Source: Corinectria fuckeliana (lineage: Eukaryota; Ascomycota; Sordariomycetes; Hypocreales; Nectriaceae). Taken from it: a stretch of DNA of 64,000 nucleotides. The notes beneath the pieces were generated by a model that did not search any database, was not told the origin of the DNA, and worked only from the letters and a program-made list of their open reading frames with translations. A program made the position numbers and the translations under genes. The stretch is taken from contig WPDH01000361.1 in the NCBI GenBank assembly GCA_019137255.1, forward strand, positions 1-64,000, written 5' to 3'. Of this stretch, positions 11,494 through 23,689 are shown one piece after another (the stretch's first letter is position 1; each line of letters begins with the position of its first letter).

Positions 11494-12438
11494 ATGAAGC
11501 TGCTCTACCCCACCTCGCTCAAGCTCGACGTCGCCAGCTTCGACGGCTTCTCCGTCGCCCTGCAGCCCTACGACGTCAAGGCGCCCATCCCCGAGGAGCA
11601 CGTCGACGCCGAGGTGCTCGTGACGTGGACTAACACGGCCGACAACCTCAAGGACGCCGCGCGCCGCCTGACGAAGCTCCGCTGGATCCAGTCCCTGGCC
11701 GCCGGCCCCAACGACGTCCTCGGCGCCGGCTTCGACACGTCTAGGATCGCCGTGACGACGGGCTCCGGGCTGCACGACCGCACCGTCGCCGAGCACACGC
11801 TGGGCCTGCTGCTCACGGCCGCGCGGCGCTTCTACGAGATGCGCGACTACCAGCTGCAGTCCAAGTGGCCGGCGCACCTGGGCGGCCCGCAGCCCGACCG
11901 CCCGGCCGGCGCCTTCACCACGCTGCGCGACGCGCGCGTGCTCGTCTGGGGCTTCGGCAACATCGCAAAGGCCCTCACCCCGCACCTGACGGGGCTCGGC
12001 GCCGAGGTCCGGGGCGTGGCCCGCGCCGCCGGCGTGCGCGACGGCGTGCGCGTCTACGCCGAGGACAGCCTGCCGGAGCTGCTCGCCGAGACCGACGCCC
12101 TGGTCATGATCCTGCCCGGGTCCGACTCGACGCGCCACGCCCTCAACGCCGCGCGCCTGAAGCTGCTGCCCAAGCACGCCTGGGTCGTCAACGTCGGCCG
12201 CGGCACCGCCATCGACGAGGAGGCCCTGAGCGATGCCCTGGAGAAGCGCGAGATTGGCGGCGCCGCTCTGGACGTGTTCGAGGTCGAGCCTTTGTCCGAG
12301 GCGAGTCGGCTTTGGAAGGCGCCCAACGTGGTCATTTCGCCCCATGCGGCGGGAGGCCGGCCCCAGGGGGCTGAGGGCTTGATCGCCGAGAACCTGAGGA
12401 GGTTCATGTCTTCGCAGCAGTTGAAGAATACGATTTAA
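11494..12438 (+). CDS. D-isomer-specific 2-hydroxyacid dehydrogenase
   Basis: A 314 aa single-exon protein, normal for this family of NAD(P)-dependent reductases that interconvert 2-keto acids and D-2-hydroxy acids, usually in the cytosol. The nucleotide-binding loop VWGFGNIAKAL lies at about residues 150-160. The catalytic residues are visible in order: Arg in NVGRGTAIDEEAL, Glu in EVEPLSE and His in ISPHAAGG. The segment GSGLHDRTVAEHTLGLLL is the usual helix before the cofactor domain. The start at 11494 sits in a good context (GTCACCATGA) and begins MKLLYPTSLKL, matching the family N-terminus. An in-frame extension to 11197 was rejected. Codons are strongly GC-ending. Substrate cannot be predicted from the sequence. 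Confidence 0.92.
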   Translation: MKLLYPTSLKLDVASFDGFSVALQPYDVKAPIPEEHVDAEVLVTWTNTADNLKDAARRLTKLRWIQSLAAGPNDVLGAGFDTSRIAVTTGSGLHDRTVAEHTLGLLLTAARRFYEMRDYQLQSKWPAHLGGPQPDRPAGAFTTLRDARVLVWGFGNIAKALTPHLTGLGAEVRGVARAAGVRDGVRVYAEDSLPELLAETDALVMILPGSDSTRHALNAARLKLLPKHAWVVNVGRGTAIDEEALSDALEKREIGGAALDVFEVEPLSEASRLWKAPNVVISPHAAGGRPQGAEGLIAENLRRFMSSQQLKNTI

Positions 12439-12728
12439 AATAGATGAAAGGGGATGAATGACAGAGTAATGGACGACCGTACACATCGTGCTGCGTTTGC
12501 GTAACCTTGACCTGCCGCATCTGTCGTGAACGCATGCTCTTTGCACAGCGCAGCCCCCGGAAATGAACAAGTTACGCGCTCGTCTTGATAATTCCCAGCA
12601 ATGTATTGAGCATTATAACAATCAAGTCTTTGTCCGTTAGTTTCTCGTCTATCTCCCCTCCGTCGTCTATTTTACCACTCCTCTCGATTAACCGCAAAAC
12701 TCGTCAACCATCTTCTCCAGACCCCCAT

Positions 12729-13652
12729 CTAAACCCTTGTCACCTTGGGCTTCCACAAACACCACGCAACGCCGATGCACGTCTTCAGGAACGCGGCGAT
12801 CCACAGCGCGCCCGCAAACCCAACCCACGACTTGGACAGGAACCCTCCGCCGACCGCTCCCGCAAAGAGCAAAACGGCGCCGACAGACCTCCGGCTCCGG
12901 TCGGCGTTGTCGGCCAGCGGGGCCGTGAACAGGCGCGCGTCGCTCATCAGGTCGCAGTACAGACTGGTCAGCACCACGGTCGGCATGCTGTTGTACTTGA
13001 GCACCCTGCTGGCGACGATCTGGCCGGCGCTCTGGAAGGCGAGCAGCGTGATGGGCGCGTAGTCGGTCCAGGGAAAGGCGTCCTCGACCGTCTCGACGAT
13101 GAGGCCGTCGCGGTGGACGCTGGTGCGCCCCTGCGGCGTGTTGTGCACCGCCCCCGTCGTCGCCAGGAGGGCCACGATGCCCGTCACCAGCGCCTGCAGG
13201 AGGAACGACGCCGCGAGCACCCAGCGCTTCTGGGGGCCGAAGTGCCGGTGGAAGCTCGAGAAGAAGAGCGCCCCGATGGCGAAGCAGACGATGGCGAGGA
13301 AGCAGCGGGACCACGCCTTGCCGGGCAGGTTCTCGGGCTGGCCGCTGACGCCCAAGCCGACGAAGATGGTGTTTCCTGGAGCGAGCCGTTAGTTTCCGCG
13401 CGCTGCGTGACGGGGGCTTCGAGGCGATGGATGTGGCGGCGACTTACCGGTCTGCATACTGACGAAGCAGCCGTACATGGTAAAGGCAGCGCTGTCGACG
13501 AGGCCCGCGACGAGGAAGCACACGAGGAGCAGCAGGTCGCCCCATCGCGTGTCGACGTCGCCGGTCCATCGTCGCCACGACCCGAAGCCGACGCGCGCCG
13601 CATCCGCATCCTTGTCGGGGCTCTCGCTGGGCGGCATGGCCGTGTCAGTCAT
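12729..13652 (-). CDS. DUF1275 (YoaK-like) membrane protein
   Basis: Exons on the minus strand are 13448-13652 and 12729-13375, joined across a 72 bp intron that splits the codon for Gly in MQTGNTIFVGLG; 283 aa. DUF1275 proteins are six-helix membrane proteins of unknown function found in bacteria and fungi. The diagnostic segments are present: LVDSAAFTMYGCFVSMQTGNT in the first half and PTVVLTSLYCDLMSDARLF in the second. Hydrophobic helices lie around LLLLVCFLVAGLVD, CFLAIVCFAIGALFF, SFLLQALVTGIVALL, VGAVLLFAGAVGGGFL and VGFAGALWIAAFLK. The start is the ATG at 13652 (MTDTAMPPSE). The gene is convergent with the dehydrogenase, with stops 290 bp apart. A role in small-molecule movement is only a guess. 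Confidence 0.88.
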
Positions 13653-14458
13653 GCTGGGCTGATTACGGTACGGCACTGCAGATGAGACTTCATAGACGAT
13701 AATTAGTTACAGGTCAAAGAGCCTCGCGGCCTGGATTGTATTTTTTTCCTTTTCTTGGCTCCTCGGAGCGCTATACCTAACCAGCCAAAATGACTCAGTC
13801 TCTTCCTCTCGTGGCATTCCCTCGCCGAGCTTCTAATTAGTTGATACATTTTCTCCTGAACCGGATTGCGTGCTCGGCGTGGCGGGCCATCTAGTGGGCC
13901 CCATCCCTAGCTCGGCTTGCCGTGTTATCCAGATGTCATTGCGAGAGACATCTAGGCCTAGTTTATCGAGCTTTGCGGCATTGCCAAGCCTCTATTGCGC
14001 TCCGACTTTTCATGAGTACATGGCGGATATTGTCGGCGAAGATGTACGGAATGATGCCTCTTTCATCCACGGATATGCGTCTTCTTCGTCTATTAGACAG
14101 GCCACCCCCTCGTTCGCGTCAAGGATTGAGCGCACAAGCCGTTTGACCATTAAATCTGGAGGATTCTTAGGGAAGCCGACCAGCCATATCACTCACTGTC
14201 TTGTCTTTGCGAGCACTGCATGATGGGAAAACGCCAAGGGTCACGCGATGCCCAGGCGATTGGACTGACTGGTGGCGCCGATAAACCCTTGCAAATTGTC
14301 GTGCTATCGCTGAGTCTAAGCTGCGCTGCTACAAAACAAAACACTCAACTCGGGTCTAGAGGAAAATGCATGGTGGCTCAACTCAGTCGGACGCCAGCCA
14401 GTGAGAAAAGGAAGCAAGAGGAAGAACGCTATGTTTTATACCACCGCTTGCGCGGAGT
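13653..14458. other. Intergenic, no gene supported
   Basis: The space lies between the DUF1275 start and the NTM1 stop. Frames of up to 117 codons occur but lack motifs and overlap each other. A T7CCTTTTC tract lies near 13741. Nothing else stands out. Confidence 0.45.
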
Positions 14459-15313
14459 CTATCGTTTCAGTGCATACATCATCACAGGCATGAGTGCACA
14501 CCCGTCAATCAGCGGAAATCCTCGCTGACGATCCGCCCTGACCAGTCTCAACCCAGCCTCTCTGAACAGAGCCTGGTATCTGGCATCTGACCTACGCCGG
14601 GTTAGCTTGCGTCAACAATGCAGCGTGCGCTTGACAAAAGGGCGGCAGCCTACCTCGTCACGCTACTGTCCTCGCCGTCGAACTCGTCCTTGTCGCCCGT
14701 GGTGGTGTTTTCCTTAAAAGCCAGCACGCCATCTGGAGTCAACGCAGCTTTGCACCGGTCCAGAAACTGCAGGAACTCCATGGTGGGCAGGTACGCGGCG
14801 CACCATTGGATCCATATCAGGTCGTACTGCACCCCATCGACGGGCTGCCATCCTTCGAGCCCGACGTTGTAGACGTCTCCAATGCCGGGCTTTCCCTCCA
14901 ACACCGCCGTGAACTTGGCCACGGGCTCGATGATATCTACAACTTCAGCCAAAGGAAGGAGAACACCCTCCGTAACTCTCCCGATTCTATAATGAATGAC
15001 AATCCAACGATTAGCAGGCTGCTTGTAGTGCGACTCTGTGAAGCTTCCACAACACTGCAAGCAAGGCTTTGGAACGGAGTATCACGCACCCAGCACCGCC
15101 CTCTAGAGCCCGAGCCATCTTTTTCCGCCCGCTTTTGACCCCAAAGCCGAGTCTTGCCAAGAACGTCCGTGAGCCCTGCAGATCGATTCGAGACACGGTC
15201 GGCTTCCCGCCCAACATACCGCTCACCGTGGCGTCGACGCCCTCCCAGTAGCTCCTGGCATCGTCGAAGCTAATTAGGGACTCGGGAGCGGGCTCTTCCC
15301 CGGCTGCAGACAT
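14459..15313 (-). CDS. Protein N-terminal Xaa-Pro-Lys methyltransferase (NTM1-like)
   Basis: Exons on the minus strand are 15090-15313, 14654-14986 and 14459-14591, with introns of 103 and 62 bp; 229 aa, normal for NTM1/Tae1/METTL11. The family methylates the alpha-amino group of proteins exposing X-Pro-Lys after Met removal, including ribosomal proteins. Features visible: YWEGVDATVSGMLGG near residues 22-36, the AdoMet loop GGAGIGRVTEGVLLP at the exon 1/2 junction, DLIWIQWCAAYLP, AFKENTTTGDKDEFD, DSSVTRSDARYQALF across the second intron, and MMYALKR at the C-terminus. All are hallmarks of the family and in the right order. The acidic residue usually just before the glycine loop is shifted (EGG), a minor change. 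The start begins MSAAGEEPAPES. Confidence 0.92.
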
Positions 15314-17601
15314 GGCGAAGCTGGAATCGCAATTGAGTTGCCGGCGGTTTTAGAAGCCAAGCTATCGACCATGCAGTGGAGATTTTCAACATTTTGCGAT
15401 ATTAGTCTCATATGAAGACGGAGCTGTTAATGCCTGAGGCATCAATCCCGCAGACAGGACATGGAATACATCTGGTAGACCGACTTTTACAACAAATCCT
15501 GGAGGTTGCTAAGGAACATGTTTGGAAAAGCTAAAGATGAGCAGTGAGAAGCATTTAGTAATAATTAAGTTCCTCGGGACAAAGTATCCGAACCTGTCAG
15601 ACAAATATATTTCACGAATTAGTACAGAAACCCTATCATACAATATACCCTGCAACTCCCCTTCATCTTTCATACAGCCCTGCTGTACCGAGTCGGATAC
15701 GGGGCTCAACTTATCGATGATTTTCGACTCAGACAAATACGCTGAGCGTGTACGAAATGGCAAAGGCGCTGCAGGAGAGCTTCACTACTGAACGTGGCGT
15801 CGACACAGAAGTGTTACTAACCTAATGAGGTTCAGGAGCCGACGAAGCCTAAAGACGAGATTGAAGATCTTCGGATCAGTGTTCGTGTTCCGCAGGCTCT
15901 AATGTGGCTCTACGTGTATTGTGTCTAAGTCATCCCGACATTTGAAGCCATCCCTGTGTCTGGGTAAGGATGTTCACAAGACATAACCCAATGAGTCGAT
16001 TGCTCCTCGACCCCTCAGCAAAGATGCAGGTCGATTTGAGGCTAGACGGAAGACATGTGAAAGTTACGGGGCTTGTCAACCAGGATGCGTGGGGGTTATA
16101 GTGAAGGCCACGGTGTGTGCAGCTATCCCGCGGCCAAGTCACGTCGTGAATGTATACTGATGGGATAGCTGAGCATTGGCGCCGCCAACACGGCAACTCT
16201 TGCATATAGAACATGGGCTCACACCAATGAAAGCTTGGCTTTCATGGGCATTCGATCTGCATGCTGCAGGAGGTTCGCCGACGAGCGGAATCTAGGAATA
16301 TGCATCTCCGAAGAGCTCAACACGAAAAGGCCTCACCGATCTGTTCTACTGTCAAGTGGCAAATGCATTAGTTAACGTATATCAGTACTTTCATATGTAC
16401 TGTACAGACTTGGGCTAAGTGAGCTCGTTGTTGCCACTTAGTCAATCCCAATGCCCCCAAGACCACGAAATGCCACGACTCATCCTTCCAAAGGTGGAGT
16501 CGCATCAAACACGGCTCCATCATTCTTTGCTTTGTCTTTTTCTCTTGCTAGTGAGCACTTGACCAGAGACCTGATGGAGTGTGACATGCCGTTCATTCTG
16601 TAGACTTCTGAGGCTAGGACGAACTAACAAAGTGGGCGAACTTCAACGAGCCGCGCGTTGTGAACACCCTAGCTGGACATTGGGCCTGTGTCACATTCAG
16701 CGTATCAGCAGCCAGCTTAGCCAAAAGAATTAGCGGATTGGCATCCTATTTTGCCGCAGCTGTAAATGCGACACTATGGTCTGCTGCGCAATTAGGCCAT
16801 TACTGCCGCAGCATCGATGCCTCAAGACAAATGACCTACCACAGCACGCATCACGGGATCTCTGTCTCCGTGCGACAACGTATATCTCCCTCACGATATC
16901 TTAGCTCACTCAAGATATACAAGTACCAGAATCTCATTTGAACAACTATAACAAGTCCTCAAGTCTACAACTTTGGCAAACTCCAAATTGAACCTAAAGC
17001 CTTCATTGATTAGAGCAACAACGGAAAGACTATTCGAGTCATCAGCATCATGGCAACTTGTGAGAAGAGGCTGGTGTCCATAACGCCATAACGCCTCAGA
17101 GTCAAACTCAGCCACTACAGCTAGGCGTGTTCGGTTAGTAAGTCTCTTTCCATGCGTGATAGTCTTGAGGAAGCCCGGCATGCTCAAAGCGATAGCGCAA
17201 GCGTACCATTAGATAACCTCGGGAATTTATGCGTTACTGGTATGAGTAGGTCAGGCTGCAATTGCCTTGTCGCTCACCTGTTTATCTGCTATCGGATGGT
17301 AGGTGCAAACGTTGCGCCTCTCAGGAATGCATCTCACTTTGGTTTGTTCACAAGTCGTGTCAGTCGAGCCTCTTTTTCTTCGCTTTGGGGTAGAAACCTT
17401 TATTGTCTCATTGCAATCTGACGGGTGTACGTTACAAGTTCCGTTGCAGCATGAATATCCCCGAGCTTGATTCCTTTCAAATGACTAGTACTAATATTCG
17501 AGCTGCCCACGATAACGGTAATACTGGTCACTACTACCTCTTACAAGTCAACCATTCGAGTGCGCAATCTATCTCAAAGGGAGTGCCCGGGGAGGCAGGG
17601 G
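15314..17601. other. Intergenic, no gene seen
   Basis: In 2.3 kb only small frames of at most 94 codons occur, none with a recognisable motif or a good codon pattern. Composition is moderate, without an AT block. Repeats and RNA genes were looked for and not found. Confidence 0.5.
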
Positions 17602-19659
17602 TCAATTTTTGTCGATAGTAGAAACCCTCATCCAAAGCTCAGATTGCGAAAAGATACCACAGTTGAACACCTTCCACGGATTAGTCGGATCGCAGAGAGA
17701 AAAGTCGAATCTCCGAAGCAGCTATATCGGATGATTAGTACAACTGTCCGACATGCAATATTCTCGACGTGCATGAGACCTCCGTGTTGTCAGGATGGGG
17801 GAGGAAGTTCGACTTACCTCGACGTAGACCTTGTTCAGCTCCATAAGCGCAACAGGCCGTCCAAGGCATTGCCATTTACCATAGCTGAAGATCAAATCCA
17901 GCGCACTATCCATCTCCTTGAGCTTATCAGGGGCAGATTCCAGCCACCGCTCTGGGCGAAACTCGCCGGCGTCAGTGCCCCAGACATCCTCGCGGCGGAA
18001 GATGCCCCAGGCGCCGTAACCGATGCGCGTGCCGCCGGGGAGGAACTTGCCCTTCCACGTGTCTCCTTGCGGCGGGACCTGCTTGGCCATGAGGCCGGCG
18101 ACAGGCGGGAAGATGCGGAGGCCCTCCTTGATGACTGCTTGGAGGTAGGGCAGGTCGCGGGCGGCGGACTCGGGGATGATTTCACTGGAGTAGTCTGTCG
18201 CAGCGATTTCTCCGCGGAGCCTGTTGTAGGCTCGAGGGTTCGCGACGAGGTGCAGCATTGTGGAACGGATGACTGTGGCCGTGGTATCTGATCCGGCAAC
18301 GCTGTGGGCATAATGTTAGCTAGTGACCTGGTTTCGACTTTGGTTTGGAAACGCACATTTGCAGAAGGATTTCAGACTCTGCTTCCTTTTGAGTAAGCCC
18401 ATGGGCCACAAACGATCCGAGCATGTCCTTCTGAGTCTTCTTCTCGGGACCAAATCTCTCGGCCGCAACCTCCTTAGCTATTCTGAGACGTGTTAGACAA
18501 GGCGCCCTTTCGCGGTGAAATCGAGTCAAAGACGGAGAATCTCTTCAACTCACCCCATAACCCTGCCGAACCCTAATCGGTCCCTTTCCGACGGCAAGAG
18601 GCGCTTGAGGAGCGGGTGTCTTAGGATCTTGACCAGCATGGGAACGACCGTAGTCACCATGACCATGGGCAGAGTCTCCTCGGTTGTTCCAATGTACTCG
18701 TAGACATCCGAATCCGTCTCGAGGAATCCAAACGGCTTTCCAAAGGCCAAATCAGAGATGACATCAAGAGTAAAGAACTGGGCCTTGCGGCCAAAGTCGA
18801 CGGGTTTCTTTTCCATGGCGTAATTCTTGAGGAGCTGGATGAATGAGAAGATGTTTTTGTCAATTCTGGGCTCCAGGTTCTCGACTTCTCGGCCGCCGTA
18901 CTAAAAGAGAACCGATAAGTCAGTATCCGGGAGGCTTGAAGAGGCTAATTCACAGGGCCGGAGAGATGTGAGCGAGGTGTATTGTTAGCGATGAACTCAA
19001 GTACGTACCCCGGCGGCCATTTTAGTTCTCAGCTTGATATGCTCATCCTCATCACGCCAAGAGAGAATGTTGTTGTTGGCAGGATCAAAACGCATTCCGT
19101 CGTACCAGTCAGAGCGGCGATACTCAGTCCTCACGCCGAGGATATGCTTCATGAGATCCGGGTCGTCAGTAATGAGGTCATTTGGACCAACACGGGCAAT
19201 TGAGCCTGCGGTTGGTCAACATTAATTAACGGTCGCATTGATGAAGTGCATCAAAGGGCATTGATTAAATGAACGAGAAGGCAGGTGGGGGACATGACTG
19301 GTCATATGTTGAGTGCTGCTGATGGCGGAGGATGCTTGAACTGAAACAGAGCGGCCAAAACAAAGCAAGCACAGCAGCAACAAAAGAAAAAACGAGCCGG
19401 GGATTGACTCACCGTATCTCTTGTTAACCTCCCAGAAGTCCAGGTACGCCCTGCCATTTCCCACAGTCCGGATGAGCCACCACTTGGACAGCGAGGCGAG
19501 CACCGGGCCCTTGAAGTGACGCAGGCGGTTGTACTGCGTCCATGTTGACACGACAAACCAGACAGCAAAGGCGGCTACGAGGAGGCCTGCAATCACGACC
19601 GAGGGTCGACTGCTACTGAAGACGCTGGAGATGGCGACGAAGAACGCAGCCGAGGTCAT
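17602..19659 (-). CDS. Cytochrome P450, pisatin-demethylase-like
   Basis: Six exons on the minus strand: 19413-19659, 19009-19205, 18554-18900, 18357-18482, 17818-18301 and 17602-17721 (introns 207, 108, 71, 55 and 96 bp); 506 aa, the standard length. An N-terminal anchor (VVIAGLLVAAFAVWFVV, about residues 21-37) points to the endoplasmic reticulum. The I-helix motif VAGSDTTA is at 307-314, KEGLR (ExxR) at about 364-368, FRPERW at about 420-425, and the heme loop FSYGKWQCLGR holds the axial Cys at about 451. The W before Q-C-L-G is typical of the pisatin-demethylase-like fungal group rather than of other P450s. Microbody-type targeting is absent. The gene is divergent from a LaeA-like methyltransferase, so a role in specialised or xenobiotic metabolism is plausible, but the substrate is unknown. 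Confidence 0.93.
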
Positions 19660-21308
19660 TTTCCCCCCCTAACGACCTAAGACCGTCTGTAAATGTCCTG
19701 GTCTGCGACGATAAGGGAGGGCGGGCTGCTTGTTGGCCGAGGTAGTGCACTGCGACGTGACAGAGTGAGGGCAAAGTGACAGGACGATGGAAAACAGATG
19801 CGGTAGCACGACAGACAGAAATGCAGGGGAAGCAGCAGCACGGGCCGAGGGGTTGTCTGTCTAGTCAATTGCCAGGATCGTCACCTGTGGGATGTTCTAA
19901 ATCAGAACGCGAGGGGGTTTCCAAGAACAACAGCGGCTTCCTTCAGCTTTGCAGAGCAGATGGAGAGGGATCATCAATAATCCCCTCCTCTCCCTTCCTC
20001 ACCCTCCGCTCATTGTCTCTCAGCCGCTCCTCTCTCTTCTCTTCTCAAGGCTCTCTTGGCGTACGCTTATCCTACCAGAAGCGGAAGGCTAGAATTCTAC
20101 GCGTGCTGGCATTCCCTGGCCTAGTGCGGGTTCCGGATGGCGCGCGCGCGCTTTCCCGGGGGTAACTTCACTAATCAACCCGGCCCCCGATAGGCGGCTT
20201 CACTTCGTACTGTACGGGTAAAGTACAGGCCCGCCACGAGGACCCGGGCGCCGGGAACGTGAGCCTAAAGGGCTTGGACAAGGCTGGCTGGTATGAGTCC
20301 CACCACGGTTCGCCACGGGAAGCCGGGGAGTGCGGCTCAGGGAGTGTCTAGCGTGCCGCTAGGTGCTTGTTGGAAAAGGCATCCAGGATGTGACTTTAAT
20401 CAGAGGGTTGCAAGTGGTTGGCAGAGTTTGTACCTAAGTTCTCTTCTCTCTTCTCACTCCCGTTCCGTCTCTACTTCCCTCGATCGGACCGGGACTCTCC
20501 AAAGGAGGCGAGGTGGCTGTAGATATCTGTATCGGTACAAAGTCCCTAGCGTGGACCCAATAATAGCATGTCTTAGACCCGGTCTCAGCCTCCAACTCGT
20601 CCATCGGATACTGCACTGTCACCCTCCCCATTCTCTAAGCAGCATCCATCTCGTCCCGTCAACGACTCCTCCCCTGCTCTGTCCCAAAGACCGCTTGTCC
20701 CCTGGAGGCCCTCCCGAGCTCCCGACCACTCCAACACGCAGACTACGCACGCTAGCGCCCATTGCAGCACTGTCGTCCGCAGCCTGTCCCCTGTTGCTTC
20801 TCTGCATCCCAGGTCTCTTCTTCGCCTCATCATTGTGGAAACTGCAGAGTTCCTACTGTCACATGGCTGTTGGTTGGCAGCGGCATTTCTGCAGCAGGCC
20901 ACTGATGGACACGTCAGCAAGCCACTGTTACCATAGAGTAATGTTGCTATCTATACCGCGTTCGTCGTACGTTGGCGATTGATCGGTCTCAAACCCTGGA
21001 GCCACCCACCTTGTCACAGTAGCGAGGACTCCAGTTTACTGTCGTTTAATTAGCACATCTTTAGTACGAAGCGGAGTATTGCCCCGTACTTCGTACATTG
21101 TCCACTGTCGTCGTGCATTAACGTCGTGTGGAGAGGAATCCTGGAACCCTTGAATTCTCGATGACCATTTGTTGTCTAATCTAATACGTCGTACCACGCA
21201 AAGCATCCGCGGCTCTAGCCCATCTTTCTGCTCTTCTTGCTCTAGAAACAGACCAGCCATCTACACTTTCCGACCACCAAATACCCGCCAGCCACGACAA
21301 ACACGGCC
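19660..21308. other. Shared divergent promoter region, P450 / LaeA-like gene
   Basis: This 1.65 kb separates two divergent starts. Open frames of up to 229 codons exist (for example around 20293-20982) but are Ser/Pro/Leu-rich, lack motifs and have no sensible intron structure. They are treated as non-coding. A pyrimidine-rich run lies at 19980-20050 and CGTACTTCGTA-type words near 21060-21100. No specific factor site can be claimed. Confidence 0.45.
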
Positions 21309-23201
21309 ATGGCGGATGAGACTCAAGTAGAGAAGAAGGACGCGCCTTCGCCTGGAGTGGAGAAGAAGGCGTCTAGAACCCCGAGCCCACTGTCGTCAGC
21401 CAAGTCTTCCCCCGGTTACGATGCCGCGGGCGCTGAGGCGCAGCTGCTCATCGCCGAGGTGAGCAAACACGATGCGCAGCATAGGATTCAAGACTGAGCA
21501 ATCTTGACTGCCATTAGATCACCGACGACGACGTTGCCGACGATGACTCGGCCCTTGGAGTAAGTCCTGGCCAAGAAGGAACCTCCCAAGCCTGTCTTCT
21601 TGTTCTTCTTCTCATCTCATATCCTATTTATTCTCCTCGGCTAACATGGCGTGTCTCTTTTCCCGCACGCGCAGGACGATACCGCCAGCTCCACCGCGTC
21701 GATGCGCTCCAGCATCCTCCAGTACCGCTCAGAGAACGGCCGCACGTATCACTCCTACAAGGAGTCCAGTAAGTAGCCTCACCCTGCCTTCATAGCTCCA
21801 CGTGTCCGATGCGCTAATGCTATTTCTCCTAGTTGGATATGTGCTCCCGAACGACGCTGTAAGAAGCCCGAGGGCCGTCCCCCAGGACCCCTGCACACGT
21901 AGCACTCGCTAATGTCTTGGCTCCCTTAGTCTGAGCAAGATCGGCTAGGTAAGCGATCCCTATCATGAACAGGAGGCTGCAGCTATTCCCATGGCTCCCC
22001 TGGATAGCTTGTCGAAGGTTGACAACACGCATACTAACCAGCCTCACTAGACCTCCAGCATCATTTATTCGCTCTCACCTTCAACACAAAGATATTCCAC
22101 TGTCCAGTTGATAAGGATAAACCAATTGGTCGCTGCCTTGATGCCGGTACTGGTACTGGCCTTTGGGCTATTGATTTTGGTGCGAAGACACCATCGCTTC
22201 TATTCAATCTCACCAACTAATCATGCCAATAGCCGATGACCACCCCGAGACTGAGGTATGGTTTGATCTGCTGCCCGCAACCCCAGCCATGAAGCAAGGC
22301 CTAACTTTCACCGTCCAAGGTCATTGGAATTGACATCAGTCCCATCCAACCTTCATTGTACGAACTCCCTACCTCTTTCGCATCATATATCCTTCCACTA
22401 GCCTTTAACCCACATTTTCCTTGTCACAGCTATGAGTCAACTTCGGCACCGGTGCTAATCATCTCCAGTGTTCCTGCAAACCTCTCATTCCAAGTCGACG
22501 ACCTAGAAGACGACTGGACCTTTAGCTATAAGTTTGACCTCATCTTTGGCCGCATGATGACTGGCGCATTTGGCGACTGGCCCAGATTCATGAAGCAGAG
22601 TTTCGACGGCCTCGCTCCTGGCGGCTGGTTAGAGCTGCAGGACATATGTTTCCCCGTGAGATGCGATGACGACACCGTGAAGGAAGACTCGTATATCAAC
22701 CAGTGGTCTCAATTGATGATCAAATCCACGGGCATATTTGGGAGATCAGGACTGAGTGCGGCTGAGTACAAGCAGCAGATGATCGATGCCGGCTTCGTGA
22801 ACGTCACTGAGGTCATCTACAAGTGGCCCATGAATCAATGGCCAACGGATCCCTACTATAAGGAGCTAGGTACTTGCTCTTCTGTAGGATGACGAGTCTG
22901 ACAATTTGGAGATGCTAATCGCAGACTAGGTTTCTGGTGTTGTCACAACATTGCTGGTGGCCTTTCCGGCCTAAGCATGGCCTTGTTCACCCGTGCCCTA
23001 GGATGGAGCCCCGAAGAGGTCGAGGTGTTTCTCAGCAACGTGCGAAACGATATGAAGAACAAGAATATTCACGCCTGGTGGCCTATGTACGCTCTCTCCT
23101 TCACGTTCCAGTCGAGGTTATGTACTTGGAGTCGTATGCTGACGCAGATTTATTACAGACACGTTGTCTACGGCCAAAAGCCGAGCGATGAAGGAACATG
23201 A
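21309..23201 (+). CDS. LaeA-like SAM-dependent methyltransferase
   Basis: Eleven exons: 21309-21458, 21518-21559, 21675-21768, 21833-21858, 21930-21948, 22051-22179, 22233-22255, 22320-22357, 22469-22869, 22930-23086 and 23159-23201, giving 373 aa. The N-terminus is acidic and Ser-rich (ITDDDVADDDSALG), followed by STASMRSSILQYRSENGRTYH, the typical entry to this large fungal family. The AdoMet motif is LDAGTGTGLWAIDFAD (about 139-154, split by an intron), followed by VIGIDISPIQPSF, FDLIFGRMMTGAFGDW and LAPGGWLELQD. It ends HVVYGQKPSDEGT. LaeA itself is a nuclear regulator of secondary metabolism; most relatives of this type have unknown substrates. Three exons are only 19, 23 and 26 nt. Motif I has Ala where Val is usual. 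It is divergent from the P450 gene. Confidence 0.9.
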
Positions 23202-23689
23202 ACTTTGTGCCAACTGCTTTGGACATCTGCGTAATTTTCCTTTCTTGCGTTCCCTTGTTGTTGGTAGCCAGTATTTACGAATCACTGCGTGCACGACAGC
23301 CACACCTCCGAAATGAGTTATAAAACTACACCTTCGAATCTTGCTTTCGGTCACATACACATTCATCCTCCCATGGGGGTTCTAGCATGACTAGAAGGGA
23401 GGACTATGACTCTTTTGCTTCCATAGACATGAATCCACGTTTCCAAGCATCAGTACACAGTCTTTTTTCTCAAGCATCTCCGACCGCCGTCTCGAGATTG
23501 AAATCTGCCCAGGATGTGTTCCCCTCAGCCTTACAACGACACCACTTTCTAAATCTCGCTATAGGTACCACTTTCCTCCCCGTCGTAGCTGGATTTACCT
23601 GATGGCATGCTACCACTTTCTTCACTGCTTCATTCTGTTCTTCTCCACACATCAATATTTCTCGTTTATTCCTACGCAACATTGCAAGC
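23202..23689. other. Intergenic, no gene seen
   Basis: The region lies between the methyltransferase stop and the CDC123-like pseudogene. It has small frames only and no recognised signals. Confidence 0.5.

Noticed and set aside
11485..12570. A 361-codon minus-strand open frame opposite the 2-hydroxyacid dehydrogenase
   Set aside because: Composition (Gly/Ala/Val/Arg-rich) and position show it to be an antisense shadow of a GC-rich exon.
12585..13685. A 366-codon plus-strand open frame opposite the DUF1275 gene
   Set aside because: It has Arg/Ala/Pro-rich low complexity, and the minus strand has a spliced gene with family motifs.
20293..20982. A 229-codon plus-strand open frame in the P450/LaeA-like spacer
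   Set aside because: No domain, Ser/Leu/Pro-rich low-complexity sequence, overlapping frames on the other strand, no supporting intron structure.
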